Notes: a model not told the origin generated them from the sequence alone. A stretch of 64,000 bases of DNA from Kordiimonadaceae bacterium (GCA_017640725.1 JAEPQB010000001.1:372001-436000), one strand, 5' to 3'. Numbered from the stretch's first letter, positions 53,091-62,024 are shown. Made by a program: numbers and translations.

Positions 53091-53537
53091 GTGAAGCAAA
53101 AAAGTTTTGCCGATATGCGCTGTTCGATAGCGCGGTCCTTGGAAGTGATTGGGCCTTGGTGGAGCTTTTTGATTATTCGGGACGCCTTTATGGGGGTAAC
53201 CCGATTTAAGGATTTTGAGCGATCGCTCGGCATCGCCAAAAACACGCTGTCAAACCGGCTGAAGCTTTTAGTCGAGAACGGGCTGCTGGATAAAGTCACC
53301 GACCCAGGTGGCTCGAAATACGCGGCATACCACCTAACCGAAAAAGGCCGTGACCTGTTTCCTGTGTTAGTGGCTATCACTCAGTGGGGGGACAAATGGG
53401 CCGTTCATGAAGACGGGCCCAGCTTTGAAATCATCGACAAGAGAACCGATCAGAGCATCCCGCCCCTCGCGCTGCTTGGCGGCGACGGTAAGCCATTACC
53501 GGAAGACGAGATTGGCGTGAAAAGAGCCTCCAATTAA
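53091..53537 (+). CDS. HxlR-family transcriptional regulator
   Basis: 148 residues starting at a GTG behind AGGAGG. The winged helix is typical: MRCSIARSLEVIGPWWSFLI, FKDFERSLGIAKNTLSNRLK and LLDKVTDPGGSKYAAYHLTEKG, with the conserved Cys near the N-terminus (DMRCSIA) that can act in redox or thiol sensing. It converges on the SDR-tautomerase operon, and the promoter region of that operon carries the same motif as its own promoter. It is therefore the probable repressor or activator of that operon. Confidence 0.88.
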   Translation: MKQKSFADMRCSIARSLEVIGPWWSFLIIRDAFMGVTRFKDFERSLGIAKNTLSNRLKLLVENGLLDKVTDPGGSKYAAYHLTEKGRDLFPVLVAITQWGDKWAVHEDGPSFEIIDKRTDQSIPPLALLGGDGKPLPEDEIGVKRASN

Positions 53538-53546
53538 CCGCCTCTC

Positions 53547-54272
53547 CTACCATTTTTCCTTAAAAGGTCTTAGCTCAACCTCATGAGACCAGGCGTTTCT
53601 TGGTTGCACATGCGTTGCCCAAAAAGCGTCGGCAATAGACGTAGGTGAAAGCGCCCCGTCCTGGCCCATTTGATCGAGATAATCCGGGTAATTTTCGCGT
53701 ACTCGGTCACCATCAATAACGCCGTCAATAATGAAGTGCGCGACATGAATACCCTGTGGCCCAAACTCACGCGCGAGCGATTGCAACAGGTTTCTCAGCG
53801 CCCCTTTGGCAGAAGCAAAGTGCGCAAAGTTGGGTTTGCCACGAAGCGAGCCAGAGGCTCCAGTGAAAAACAAACTGCCTTCACCTTGCGTTTTCAAAAG
53901 CGGCACCGCCCGCTGGGCGGTGAGAAAGGCACCGAAACAGGCAACCCGCCAAAAGTCTTCAAACAAGTCCGCAGTCAACTGTTCAAAAGGAATGATCGCA
54001 TTGTTGCCTGCGTTATATAATACGGCGGCAATGGGGCCCATGCTCTCTGCTTTTGCAAACAAAGCGTCCTGGTCCTCAGCACTTGTCACATCAACCTGCA
54101 TCGCCTCAATTGAGGCGCCATCAGCAGCCAAAGCATCCGCGGCAGCCTGCACTTTTTCGATAGAGCGGCCAGTAAAAAGAACATGATGGCCTTCTCGTGC
54201 AAACCGTGCCGCCAGCGCACCGCCAACACCGTTAACAGGACCGCCGCCCAAGATAATCACAGTACCTTTCAT
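53547..54272 (-). CDS. SDR-family protein with altered active site
   Basis: 241 residues from the ATG at 54272, which overlaps the tautomerase stop (ATGA). The nucleotide loop is ILGGGPVNGVGGALA. The catalytic Tyr-x3-Lys is replaced by F-A-S-A-K in NFAHFASAKGALRN, so the usual proton donor is missing although the Lys stays. Ser remains in FTGASGSLRG. A known SDR subgroup with IHVAHFIIDG-type C-termini shows the same change, so it may be a genuine variant chemistry or a non-dehydrogenase role. It is the last gene of the three-gene operon. Confidence 0.8.
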   Translation of the reverse strand: MKGTVIILGGGPVNGVGGALAARFAREGHHVLFTGRSIEKVQAAADALAADGASIEAMQVDVTSAEDQDALFAKAESMGPIAAVLYNAGNNAIIPFEQLTADLFEDFWRVACFGAFLTAQRAVPLLKTQGEGSLFFTGASGSLRGKPNFAHFASAKGALRNLLQSLAREFGPQGIHVAHFIIDGVIDGDRVRENYPDYLDQMGQDGALSPTSIADAFWATHVQPRNAWSHEVELRPFKEKW

Positions 54273-54682
54273 TTCGCCGCCTCTGCTGCCAAACGCTGTG
54301 CATGGGCTTCCAACCATGCCGCTTCTTCACCGGGTTCTGGGAAAACGTCACCACCTTCCATCACCCAACTGGCGGGCACGTCCATCAGTTGCATGCCAAT
54401 GTCAGCGATGCCAAGGCCCGTGTGCCGTGCAATTGAACCACACATGCCACGAATTATCTCGTCTTTTTGCGCACTGTTGCGTCCCGCGCGAATGTTCCCT
54501 TGCAAATAGGCCTGATTGTTATCGAGGGGCGGCGCCTCAGCTTCCTCCAAAAAGAAAACATGCACAAACTCGGCGGGAGCATCGGTGGCTTTGCAGTGAA
54601 TATCGGTTATGTCCCGCGCAATTTTCGCCTTCGCTTCGACAGGTACAGACCCAGTTTTCATGTTGCACAAATAAAGGGGCAT
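54269..54682 (-). CDS. Tautomerase-superfamily protein (N-terminal Pro)
   Basis: 137 residues beginning M-P-L-Y-L, so that removal of Met exposes the catalytic Pro1 of the tautomerase superfamily. The length is that of fused-type enzymes such as cis-3-chloroacrylic acid dehalogenase and malonate semialdehyde decarboxylase (130-150 residues) rather than the 62-residue 4-oxalocrotonate tautomerases. A conserved Arg is present in GNIRAGR. Its RBS AGGAGG overlaps the stop of the preceding gene. Likely reaction: keto-enol tautomerisation, or hydration/decarboxylation of an acrylate-type acid. Confidence 0.75.
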   Translation of the reverse strand: MPLYLCNMKTGSVPVEAKAKIARDITDIHCKATDAPAEFVHVFFLEEAEAPPLDNNQAYLQGNIRAGRNSAQKDEIIRGMCGSIARHTGLGIADIGMQLMDVPASWVMEGGDVFPEPGEEAAWLEAHAQRLAAEAAK

Positions 54683-54694
54683 GCCCAGATCCTC

Positions 54695-55012
54695 CTAATT
54701 AAGCGGGTCGCTGACAGCAGCGACAATTTCATTGATGGAGCATCCGGTGTTTTCCATCCAGAAATCACAGATCTTCTCCATAATTTCTACACGTTCTTCC
54801 TGTGTCAAACTACGGTTTGCTTCCATCCTCACCAATGACGCCTTTGAAGGTTGCGCGCCTGAAAACCCGTTACCGGATTGCACTTCCACCCAGCGGATGG
54901 CCGGTTCAACACCAAAAGCTGACTGACATATATCTGCCATACCCTTTTCAAGCGTTTCAAATGTCGAGGATGCAATCTGCCCCTCCTGAACAAATGATAA
55001 TACCGGTATCAT
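54695..55012 (-). CDS. Tautomerase-like protein lacking N-terminal Pro
   Basis: 105 residues from the ATG at 55012, fixed by GGAGG seven bases upstream. It begins M-I-P-V-L, so the residue after Met is Ile and the catalytic Pro1 is not exposed by normal Met removal. The rest (SGNGFSGAQPSKASLVRMEA, RSLTQEERVEIMEKICDFW, ENTGCSINEIVAAVSDP) has the beta-alpha-beta pattern with PSK..LVR seen in tautomerase-like proteins. It is the first gene of an operon with a canonical-looking tautomerase, so it may be a partner subunit. Family assignment is moderate. Confidence 0.6.
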   Translation of the reverse strand: MIPVLSFVQEGQIASSTFETLEKGMADICQSAFGVEPAIRWVEVQSGNGFSGAQPSKASLVRMEANRSLTQEERVEIMEKICDFWMENTGCSINEIVAAVSDPLN

Positions 55013-55053
55013 TGGCGCCTCCACTGCTTTGATCTCAACAGCCTCAATATATC

Positions 55054-55077
55054 AATGGTTTTATTATTAGACCACTT
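55054..55077. promoter_or_regulatory. HxlR operator-like motif, copy 2
   Basis: AATGGTT followed by TTATTATTAGACCACTT matches the motif at 53053-53076 in most positions, with TGGTT and GACCA at the same 9-nt spacing. It lies 41 bp before the start of the first tautomerase-like gene. Confidence 0.55.
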
Positions 55078-55085
55078 TAAACTTT

Positions 55086-55102
55086 TGCATACGCAGTATG
55101 CA
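55086..55102. promoter_or_regulatory. 7-3-7 inverted repeat between the tautomerase operon and the serine hydrolase gene
   Basis: TGCATAC-GCA-GTATGCA is a perfect inverted repeat, 9 bp from the HxlR-like motif and 108 bp before the serine hydrolase ATG. It may be a separate operator. Confidence 0.45.
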
Positions 55103-55210
55103 GAGTTGCCTGGCCACTTCGATCTTCCTTCAGCCAGCTCCCGCCACACGGCTGTATTCAACTGAAGAACCGCCTGCTAAAGTGCTTTTCCAACTAGAAA
55201 GCGGGGGACT

Positions 55211-56242
55211 ATGAAGAACAAAAAGCTTGTCTTTTGGGCGCGCATTGCTGCGGTTTTCGTGACATTCACAAGCATCTATATTTTTGCCCCCTGGGAAGCT
55301 GCCCTTCATTACCTGAAACCACTACCTGACACGCTGCAGGAAGAAGTGGCAGATGCTGCGGATCAGCATATTGCTGGTATCATTGTCTATGCACAACAAG
55401 GCGACAAACCGCCGGAAACATATGCAAGTGGTTGGCATAACCGGGCAGAAAAAATCCCCGCTTTTGCAAATGCACTATTTAAAATCGCCAGTATCGCCAA
55501 GCTTTATGATGCCGCTGCAGTGGCACAGCTGACGGCGGATGGAGTGCTGTCCTTGGACACCACGCTTGCTTCTTATATGCCCGAGCTGGTTGGCAGGATC
55601 GAGCATGCTGAAACAATAACACTTCGTATGATGGTTCAGCACCAAAGTGGCATTCCTAATTTTACCGACCAGCCCGAGTTTAACTGGGGCGAAGCAAATC
55701 TGGATGTTTTGGAAATTGCGCTCGATAAACCGGCATTGTTCGAGCCGGGTACGGACTGGTCTTACTCAAACACAAATTATCTGTTGCTGCAGCGGATCAT
55801 GACCCGTGTGCTCGGTTACAACTACACCCAATTCATCAGAGAGGAAATGCTGGCTCCATTGGGCCTCTCCGACACATACTTCTCAGTGAATGAAGTGCCT
55901 GAGCAAAGCCGACTGATGAGCGGCTATTATGTTGGTTACGAGGAAGACTTAAAGGGACTGGATCAAGGATATGTGGCGAGCGCGGCCGATGTTGGGCAAT
56001 TCGTGCGGGCGCTGAATAATGGTTCTCTTTTCAGCGGCAGCGCCGCACAGATTTACTCATCCCTGTACGAGTTTGGCCATGACGGCTGGGTGCTTGGGTA
56101 CCTCAGCAAAGCCTGGTACCAGCCTGATATTGATACAGTTGTTGTGCAGTTCGTGAACACCAACGGCGATCACACGGTGATGTTGAACGATGTCATCTAT
56201 AGCCGCGTGGTAGATATCCTGAGAGCCACTGAAGCTGACTAG
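55211..56242 (+). CDS. Serine hydrolase of the beta-lactamase/DD-peptidase-like family
   Basis: 343 residues with one N-terminal hydrophobic helix (about 9-26, ending IYIFAPW) that anchors or exports it. The class C-type catalytic elements are present: S94-x-x-K97 in FKIASIAKLYDA and Y185-S-N187 in WSYSNTNYLLL; a C-terminal DGWVLGY replaces the KTG triad with HDG. Such proteins are esterases, D-amino peptidases or beta-lactamase-like hydrolases. It is a single gene; function cannot be narrowed. Confidence 0.85.
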   Translation: MKNKKLVFWARIAAVFVTFTSIYIFAPWEAALHYLKPLPDTLQEEVADAADQHIAGIIVYAQQGDKPPETYASGWHNRAEKIPAFANALFKIASIAKLYDAAAVAQLTADGVLSLDTTLASYMPELVGRIEHAETITLRMMVQHQSGIPNFTDQPEFNWGEANLDVLEIALDKPALFEPGTDWSYSNTNYLLLQRIMTRVLGYNYTQFIREEMLAPLGLSDTYFSVNEVPEQSRLMSGYYVGYEEDLKGLDQGYVASAADVGQFVRALNNGSLFSGSAAQIYSSLYEFGHDGWVLGYLSKAWYQPDIDTVVVQFVNTNGDHTVMLNDVIYSRVVDILRATEAD

Positions 56243-56345
56243 GCATAGAACGCATGAGGGCTTACTCCCGCCAAAGTGAACCCACTAGGGTCAAACTGAC
56301 CAGAGGCCCCTCCGTCAATAATCTGATTGGCTCTGACCGCTCACA

Positions 56346-57161
56346 TTAATTCCCTTTGAAGTCCGGCATGCGTTTTTCAAGGAACGCCGAAACACCCTCC
56401 TCAAAATCCTCGGACAATGCTGTCAGCAGATACTGGTCACTTTCCATGTATGTGGCAGCATAGTTATTGGCAGCAGTTGCAGCGTTCACGGCGTGCTTGG
56501 TCATGCGGATGGGCAGGGGTGGCAGTTTTGACAGGTTCGCTGCCCACGTCTGGGCTGTGTCATGCGTTGTGCCATCAGGCACCACCTCATCAGCACAACC
56601 CCACGTCTCAAGCTGATTGGCTTTCAGTTTTTCGCCAAACATCACCATGCGTTTGGTACGCGACGGACCGATCATGGCAACCAACCGTGGGACAGTGTGC
56701 CAGCTCATGTTAATGCCGAGCGGCACTTCCGGCAAACTCATGTAAGCGCTTTCGCCCATAATGCGAAAATCGCAGGCGACAGCTAGTGCGGCAGCCCCGC
56801 CAATGCAGTGCCCCTCAATTGCGGTGATGGTCACACAGGGAAGCTCTTCCCATGCTTTGCACATATTGGGGCCCACATTCGCCTCTTTCCTCAGTTCCAT
56901 CAGCTTTGGGCGCTTTTCGCCCGCTGAAGCCTTGGCGTTTTTCTCTTCAAAAATCGATAGATCAGCCCCCGCTGAGAAGAAGGTGTCTGCACCACGAAGA
57001 ATGATGGCATGCGTCTCATTGTCATCACGGTGAGCAAGCGCAAAATCTGTGAGTTCCCGCATCAGCTCAAGGCTGAGGCTGTTGCGCTGTTCCTCACGGC
57101 TTATGCGAACCGTTATGACTCCATCACAGTTGGTGACATTCAGACAATTGTATTCCGTCAT
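56346..57161 (-). CDS. Enoyl-CoA hydratase/isomerase family protein
   Basis: 271 residues from the ATG at 57161 (AGGAG upstream). Crotonase elements are GADTFFSAGADLSIFE near 65-80, IEGHCIGGAAALAVACDF near 110-127 and LPEVPLGINMSWHTVPRLVAMIG. The acidic residue in LPEVPLG matches the second hydratase glutamate; the first position (GGAAAL) is less typical, so isomerase or another crotonase activity is possible. It stands alone, divergent from the large BNR-repeat gene. Confidence 0.85.
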   Translation of the reverse strand: MTEYNCLNVTNCDGVITVRISREEQRNSLSLELMRELTDFALAHRDDNETHAIILRGADTFFSAGADLSIFEEKNAKASAGEKRPKLMELRKEANVGPNMCKAWEELPCVTITAIEGHCIGGAAALAVACDFRIMGESAYMSLPEVPLGINMSWHTVPRLVAMIGPSRTKRMVMFGEKLKANQLETWGCADEVVPDGTTHDTAQTWAANLSKLPPLPIRMTKHAVNAATAANNYAATYMESDQYLLTALSEDFEEGVSAFLEKRMPDFKGN

Positions 57162-57280
57162 ATCTGAGAAACTCCTTCTGCTAGCTTTTTTTTCGAAGCC
57201 AACCAAACCATAAGCATTTCCTACGCAAAAAAACAGTAACCGTTCCCGATTGCTTCAACAGTTTAGGAAGTGCCACAAAG

Positions 57281-57294
57281 CAAACTAAAGTTTG
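57281..57294. promoter_or_regulatory. Palindrome between the hydratase and BNR-repeat protein genes
   Basis: CAAACT-AA-AGTTTG is a perfect 6-2-6 dyad in the 219-bp divergent region. A TATACAAT sequence (57304-57311) just after it could be a -10 element for the plus-strand gene. Regulator unknown. Confidence 0.35.
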
Positions 57295-57380
57295 GTCATT
57301 GTTATACAATTACCCATTGTGGCGGCGCCCCATATTGTTATGCTCCTCGACGGACAAGTCACAATGAACGGGGTAAGGGC

Positions 57381-60300
57381 ATGAAACGTCTCGTCACTTC
57401 TGCATTATTTGCATCATTGCTTTTTGCGGGCGCCGCACAAAGCCAGTCAGGGGACTCTGAAAAAGCTGAAGTCTTCAGCAGTAAAACTTTCTCAGCCATG
57501 AAAATGCGCAATATAGGACCAGCCTACATGTCTGGCCGGATTGCAGACATTGCCGTGGACCAGACCGATCCATCCACATGGTATGTGGCCGTTGGGTCTG
57601 GCGGCGTGTGGAAGACCGAAAACAATGGCACCACCTGGGCACCCATTTTTGATGACCAGGCAGTGTATTCAACTGGTGATGTCACCATCGCACCAAGCAA
57701 CCCAAACATCATTTGGGTTGGCACCGGTGAAAACAATGGTGGCCGGCACATCAGTTTTGGTGACGGCGTTTACAAGTCGCTCGACGGCGGCAAAACCTGG
57801 AAAAATATGGGCCTTGGTGAAACAGAGCATGTCTCCGACATCATTATTCACCCAACGAACCCGGACGTTGTTTGGGTCGCAGCTCAAGGCCCTCTTTGGA
57901 CAGGCGGCGGTGAGCGCGGCCTTTATAAAACCACTGACGGCGGCGAAACCTGGAACCTGGTTCTGGAAACGGCTGATGAATGGACCGGTGTAACATCGCT
58001 GGTTGCTGACCCCCGCAATCCGGACCGCCTGTATGCGGCAACCTGGTCGCGCCAACGCACCATTGGGGCATACGTAGGCACGGGCCCCGGTGCTGGCATC
58101 TTCACGACCGAAGACGGCGGTGAAACTTGGACAGAGCTGAAAACTGGCTTGCCAACAGGCAATATGGGTAAAATCGGCCTCGCGATTTCACCGATGCAGC
58201 CCGATGTTGTCTATGCCGGCATCGAAATTGATAACCGCGAAGGCGGCGTGTACCGCTCGACAAACCGCGGTGCCAGCTGGGCCAAAATGTCTGACGAAGT
58301 GGGCGGCGGCACTGGCCCTCATTATTACCAGGAACTGTATGCAGATCAGCATCAGTTCGACCGCATCTATATGATGAGCAACTATAGTAAAGTTTCTGAC
58401 GATGGCGGTAAAACCTGGGGCCCGCTTGGCAACGACAAAAAGCATGTGGACGACCACGCCATGGCGTTCCACCCCACGGACCCGGACTTTGTGCTCGTGG
58501 GCTCTGATGGCGGCGTATATATGTCCCATGACCGCATGAAAAACTGGCAGTTCATCTCGAACCTGCCTGTTTCGCAGTTCTATAAAGTGGCCGCGGATGA
58601 CGCCAAACCGTTTTATTTCGTTTATGGCGGCACGCAGGACAACTCCACGCAGGGTGGCCCCTCGCGCACAGATAACGAGCAAGGCATCAAAAATAGTGAA
58701 TGGTTCCTGACCCTGTTTGCAGATGGTCACCAACCGGCAACTGAACCGGGCAACCCCGACATCATGTATTCGCAGTGGCAGCAGGGCAACCTGGCGCGCC
58801 ATGACCGGAAAACCGGCGAAGTGACTTACATCCGGCCGCAGCCACGGCCGGGTGAACCTGCGGAGCGCTACAATTGGGATGCGCCGATCAATGTGTCAGC
58901 CCATGACTCTGCCCGCATTTATCACGCGTCGCAGCGGGTTTGGCGTTCGGACGACCGCGGCGATAGTTGGACACCGATTTCACCGGACCTGACCAAGGAC
59001 GGCAACCGCATGCTCGATCCGATGATGGGTCGTACCTGGTCGGTGGAAGCGGGCTGGGACCTGCTCGCCATGTCCAATTTCCACACCATCGCCAACTTCG
59101 CTGAAAGCCCCGTAGACGAGAATGTGCTGTGGGCCGGCACAGACGACGGCCTTATTCAGGTAACAACTGATGGCGGCCAGAACTGGAACGCGATTGAGCT
59201 TGATGACATTCGCGGTATTCCAGAGACAGCTTACGTCAACGATATCCGGGCTGACCTCTTTGACCGTGAAACCGTTTATGTGGCGCTCGATAACCACAAA
59301 TATGGCGATTACAAACCTTACCTGATCAAGTCGACCAATCTTGGTCGGTCCTGGACCTCGCTGGCTGACGATCTGCCAGAGAAGCACTTGGTATGGCGCA
59401 TTGTGCAAGATCATGTGAACAAAGACTTGATGTTTATCGGGACTGAGTTTGGCCTCTTCTTCACCGTCGACGGTGGCGACAAATGGGTTGAGCTTGAGGG
59501 TGGCATGCCAACCATCTCTACCCGTGACGTGGTCATTCAACGCGATGAAGGCGACCTGGTTGCTGGCACGTTTGGGCGCGGTATCTATATTCTGGATGAT
59601 TATAGCCCGCTGCGCTCGCTGGATGAAGACGCGTTTGAGCGGGACGCGCTGTTGATGGCACCCGGTCGCCCTGTTAAATGGTACCGCGAAAGCGGCCTGC
59701 ATTCTGATAGTGATGGCGACTCTGCTTATGCAGCCGAAAACCCACCGCACGGCGCGACGCTGACCTACTATTTGAAGGACAGCCTGCAGACCGCCAAAGA
59801 CCGGCGCCAAGCCGCGGACAAAGAAATCATCGATGATGGTGATTTCCCCACATACCCAAGCTGGGAGTCGATCGAAGCGGAAAACGAGGAAGCCAAGCCC
59901 GCTGTTTACCTGGAAATCCGCGACGCCTCAGGCGCCTTCGTGAACCGGGTTGCTGCCAAAGCGAAGAAAGGCCTGCACCGCGTGACGTGGGACATGACAC
60001 ATGCCTCAACGGGTGCTGTGACAACTGCGAATGACGCGAGCGGCATGATGGCTGTACCGGGCACTTACTCGGCAACGCTAATGAAGCGTGAAGGTGGCAC
60101 TGTGTCTCAGCTTGCACAACCAGTGAGTTTTGAACTGGCTGCCATTCGCGAGGGTGCACTTCCGGGTGTCGACCATGCGACCCGTGCCGCGTTTAAAGGC
60201 GAGGTCAGCGCTGCGATGAAACAAGCGTCTGCAACAAGGGCAAGCCTGCGCAAGCTTCGTGAAGAGTTAGGCCTGCTGCGCACGGCACTTGATCGCACAC

Positions 60301-60638
60301 CAGCTGACACAGCGGCACTGGAAGCAACGTACGAGAGCATCCGCAGTGAGATGGAAACGCTGGTGAACGAGCTTACTGGCCTGCGGTCCCGTCAGGGTAT
60401 GGGCGCAACACCCGCAACCGTGATGAGCCGTTTGCAGTATGCGTCTTCTGCTGACTGGGGCTCGTATGGCCCAACGCAGCAGCACCGTGAGCAATTTGGC
60501 TATGCCATGGAAGGTCTGGACGACATCACTGCCCGCACCGCAGCTTTGGTGGAAGGCCGTATGCAAGAGTTCCGGGCAGCGCTCGCAGAAGCTGGCGCAC
60601 CCTGGACACCGGGTGCCGCCATTCCTGGCACCAACTAA
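57381..60638 (+). CDS. Large exported BNR/sortilin (VPS10)-like beta-propeller protein
   Basis: 1085 residues from the ATG at 57381 (GGGGTAAGGG just upstream; a longer frame has no sensible N-terminus). Signal peptide about 1-21 (TSALFASLLFAGAAQSQ). Residues about 35-740 form one or two beta-propellers with many Asp-box/BNR blades: GVWKTENNGTTW, GVYKSLDGGKTW, GLYKTTDGGETW, GIFTTEDGGETW, GVYRSTNRGASW, VSDDGGKTWG, LIQVTTDGGQNW, FFTVDGGDKW. A C-terminal region contains a beta-sandwich (VYLEIRDASGAFVNRVA) and a helical tail. Relatives are annotated as glycosyl hydrolase or sortilin-like, without proven activity. It may bind or process extracellular polymers. Confidence 0.85.
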   Translation: MKRLVTSALFASLLFAGAAQSQSGDSEKAEVFSSKTFSAMKMRNIGPAYMSGRIADIAVDQTDPSTWYVAVGSGGVWKTENNGTTWAPIFDDQAVYSTGDVTIAPSNPNIIWVGTGENNGGRHISFGDGVYKSLDGGKTWKNMGLGETEHVSDIIIHPTNPDVVWVAAQGPLWTGGGERGLYKTTDGGETWNLVLETADEWTGVTSLVADPRNPDRLYAATWSRQRTIGAYVGTGPGAGIFTTEDGGETWTELKTGLPTGNMGKIGLAISPMQPDVVYAGIEIDNREGGVYRSTNRGASWAKMSDEVGGGTGPHYYQELYADQHQFDRIYMMSNYSKVSDDGGKTWGPLGNDKKHVDDHAMAFHPTDPDFVLVGSDGGVYMSHDRMKNWQFISNLPVSQFYKVAADDAKPFYFVYGGTQDNSTQGGPSRTDNEQGIKNSEWFLTLFADGHQPATEPGNPDIMYSQWQQGNLARHDRKTGEVTYIRPQPRPGEPAERYNWDAPINVSAHDSARIYHASQRVWRSDDRGDSWTPISPDLTKDGNRMLDPMMGRTWSVEAGWDLLAMSNFHTIANFAESPVDENVLWAGTDDGLIQVTTDGGQNWNAIELDDIRGIPETAYVNDIRADLFDRETVYVALDNHKYGDYKPYLIKSTNLGRSWTSLADDLPEKHLVWRIVQDHVNKDLMFIGTEFGLFFTVDGGDKWVELEGGMPTISTRDVVIQRDEGDLVAGTFGRGIYILDDYSPLRSLDEDAFERDALLMAPGRPVKWYRESGLHSDSDGDSAYAAENPPHGATLTYYLKDSLQTAKDRRQAADKEIIDDGDFPTYPSWESIEAENEEAKPAVYLEIRDASGAFVNRVAAKAKKGLHRVTWDMTHASTGAVTTANDASGMMAVPGTYSATLMKREGGTVSQLAQPVSFELAAIREGALPGVDHATRAAFKGEVSAAMKQASATRASLRKLREELGLLRTALDRTPADTAALEATYESIRSEMETLVNELTGLRSRQGMGATPATVMSRLQYASSADWGSYGPTQQHREQFGYAMEGLDDITARTAALVEGRMQEFRAALAEAGAPWTPGAAIPGTN

Positions 60639-60655
60639 GTTTCTAAAGAATTCGT

Positions 60656-60675
60656 ACGCGGGCTTTGGCCCGCGT
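60656..60675. terminator. Hairpin between the convergent BNR-repeat and guaD genes
   Basis: ACGCGGGC and GCCCGCGT form a perfect 8-bp stem with a TTTG loop in the middle of the 51-bp convergent gap. The high GC stem suits a bidirectional terminator although no T-run is visible. Confidence 0.6.
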
Positions 60676-60689
60676 GCCCTGTCCCAAGC

Positions 60690-62024
60690 CTAATCGATCT
60701 GGTGAACAATATTCCCTGCCACATAAGTGGCAGATATCAGCCGGTCATCCCCCAAAATCATGCAAGCGAACAGGCTGGATTCAAGCGAACCCGATAGCTG
60801 TTGCCGATGCTCCAAGATCGGCGTAGCGCGCGGGTTGACGACGATGATATCAGCGTATTTGCCAACGGCAAGACTGCCCGTCTCATCGTCTATGCGCAGT
60901 ATCTGTGCATTAGCGAGTGTTGCCAGATAGTAAGCCTCAAAAGCCGGTAGTGCATATCCCTTGAGCATGGCCACTTTATAGGCTTCCGCCATGGTTGCGA
61001 GCATGCTGTAGCTGGTGCCAGCACCAATATCAGTTGCCAATCCAACGGCAATGGGCCGCGCCGCCTTTTTGGTGGCAGGCAAATCAAACAGCCCGGAGCC
61101 TAAGAAGTTGTTGGATGTGGGGCAGTGAATGATCGACGCACCAGCATCGTGAATGCGCTGATACTCTCGCTCGCTCAAGTGAATGCCGTGGGCGAAGATG
61201 CTGCGGTCCGTCAGCAGGCCAAACCGGGCATACACATCTGTGTAATCCTGCGCATCCGGGAACAGTTCCTCTACGGTCGCGATCTCACCTGGGCTTTCAG
61301 ACAGGTGCGTCTGCATCAATACGGATGGGTTTGCCTTAAGAAGCTCACCTGCAAACCTTAGCTGCTCTTCCGTGGACGTTACAGCAAACCGCGGGGTGAC
61401 CGCATAGCGGGCGCGCCCCTTTTTGTGCCAATTGTCGATCAGGCTCTGGCTTTGCGCGTAACTTTCTTCTGGTGTATCCGTCAGACCCTCTGGCGCCATG
61501 CGGTCCATCATGGTTTTGCCGCTGACCATGGCCATGTTGAATTCGCTCGCTGCTTCAAACAGGGCGTCGACAGAAACACTGTGCACTGTCGCAAAGGTGA
61601 GCGCCGACGTGGTGCCGTTTCTGAAGAGTTCGCGCAGAAATACGGTGGCGGCTCGCTGAGCAAAGGCTTCGTCGCCATACTGTATTTCTTCAGGGAAGGT
61701 ATATTTGGACAGCCATTCCATGAGCGACTTACCCGGTGCCGCTGGCATGCGGTACTGGGGGAAATGTACATGAGCATCAATAAAGCCTGCCATCAGATAC
61801 TGGCCCTGATAATCGTGGCGCTCGGCATTCTCATACTGTTCGGGCAGCTCGCCCGCCGCGCCGATCCAGGCGATGCGCCCGTCTGCGTTCACGGCGATGG
61901 CACCTTTTTCAATGTGCAGGACATCTTGCTCCGACACCTGACCACTGGTCGGCGAGCCGGTAAAGCCCACAACAGTACCAGTCAGTACCTTGGCTGCGTT
62001 TTTGTATGTCGCGGTATCAGACAT
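60690..62024 (-). CDS. guaD: Guanine deaminase
   Basis: A 444-residue amidohydrolase converting guanine to xanthine. The zinc site is built from H85 and H87 in GFIDAHVHFPQYRMP, histidines in MQTHLSESPGE and FAHGIHLSE, and the aspartate in GLATDIGAG. HVHFPQ and the SLMEWLSKYTFPEE segment are specific to GuaD rather than other deaminases. It is the last gene of the xdhB-xdhC-guaD group; its ATG overlaps the xdhC end. Product xanthine feeds xanthine dehydrogenase. Confidence 0.92.
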   Translation of the reverse strand: MSDTATYKNAAKVLTGTVVGFTGSPTSGQVSEQDVLHIEKGAIAVNADGRIAWIGAAGELPEQYENAERHDYQGQYLMAGFIDAHVHFPQYRMPAAPGKSLMEWLSKYTFPEEIQYGDEAFAQRAATVFLRELFRNGTTSALTFATVHSVSVDALFEAASEFNMAMVSGKTMMDRMAPEGLTDTPEESYAQSQSLIDNWHKKGRARYAVTPRFAVTSTEEQLRFAGELLKANPSVLMQTHLSESPGEIATVEELFPDAQDYTDVYARFGLLTDRSIFAHGIHLSEREYQRIHDAGASIIHCPTSNNFLGSGLFDLPATKKAARPIAVGLATDIGAGTSYSMLATMAEAYKVAMLKGYALPAFEAYYLATLANAQILRIDDETGSLAVGKYADIIVVNPRATPILEHRQQLSGSLESSLFACMILGDDRLISATYVAGNIVHQID

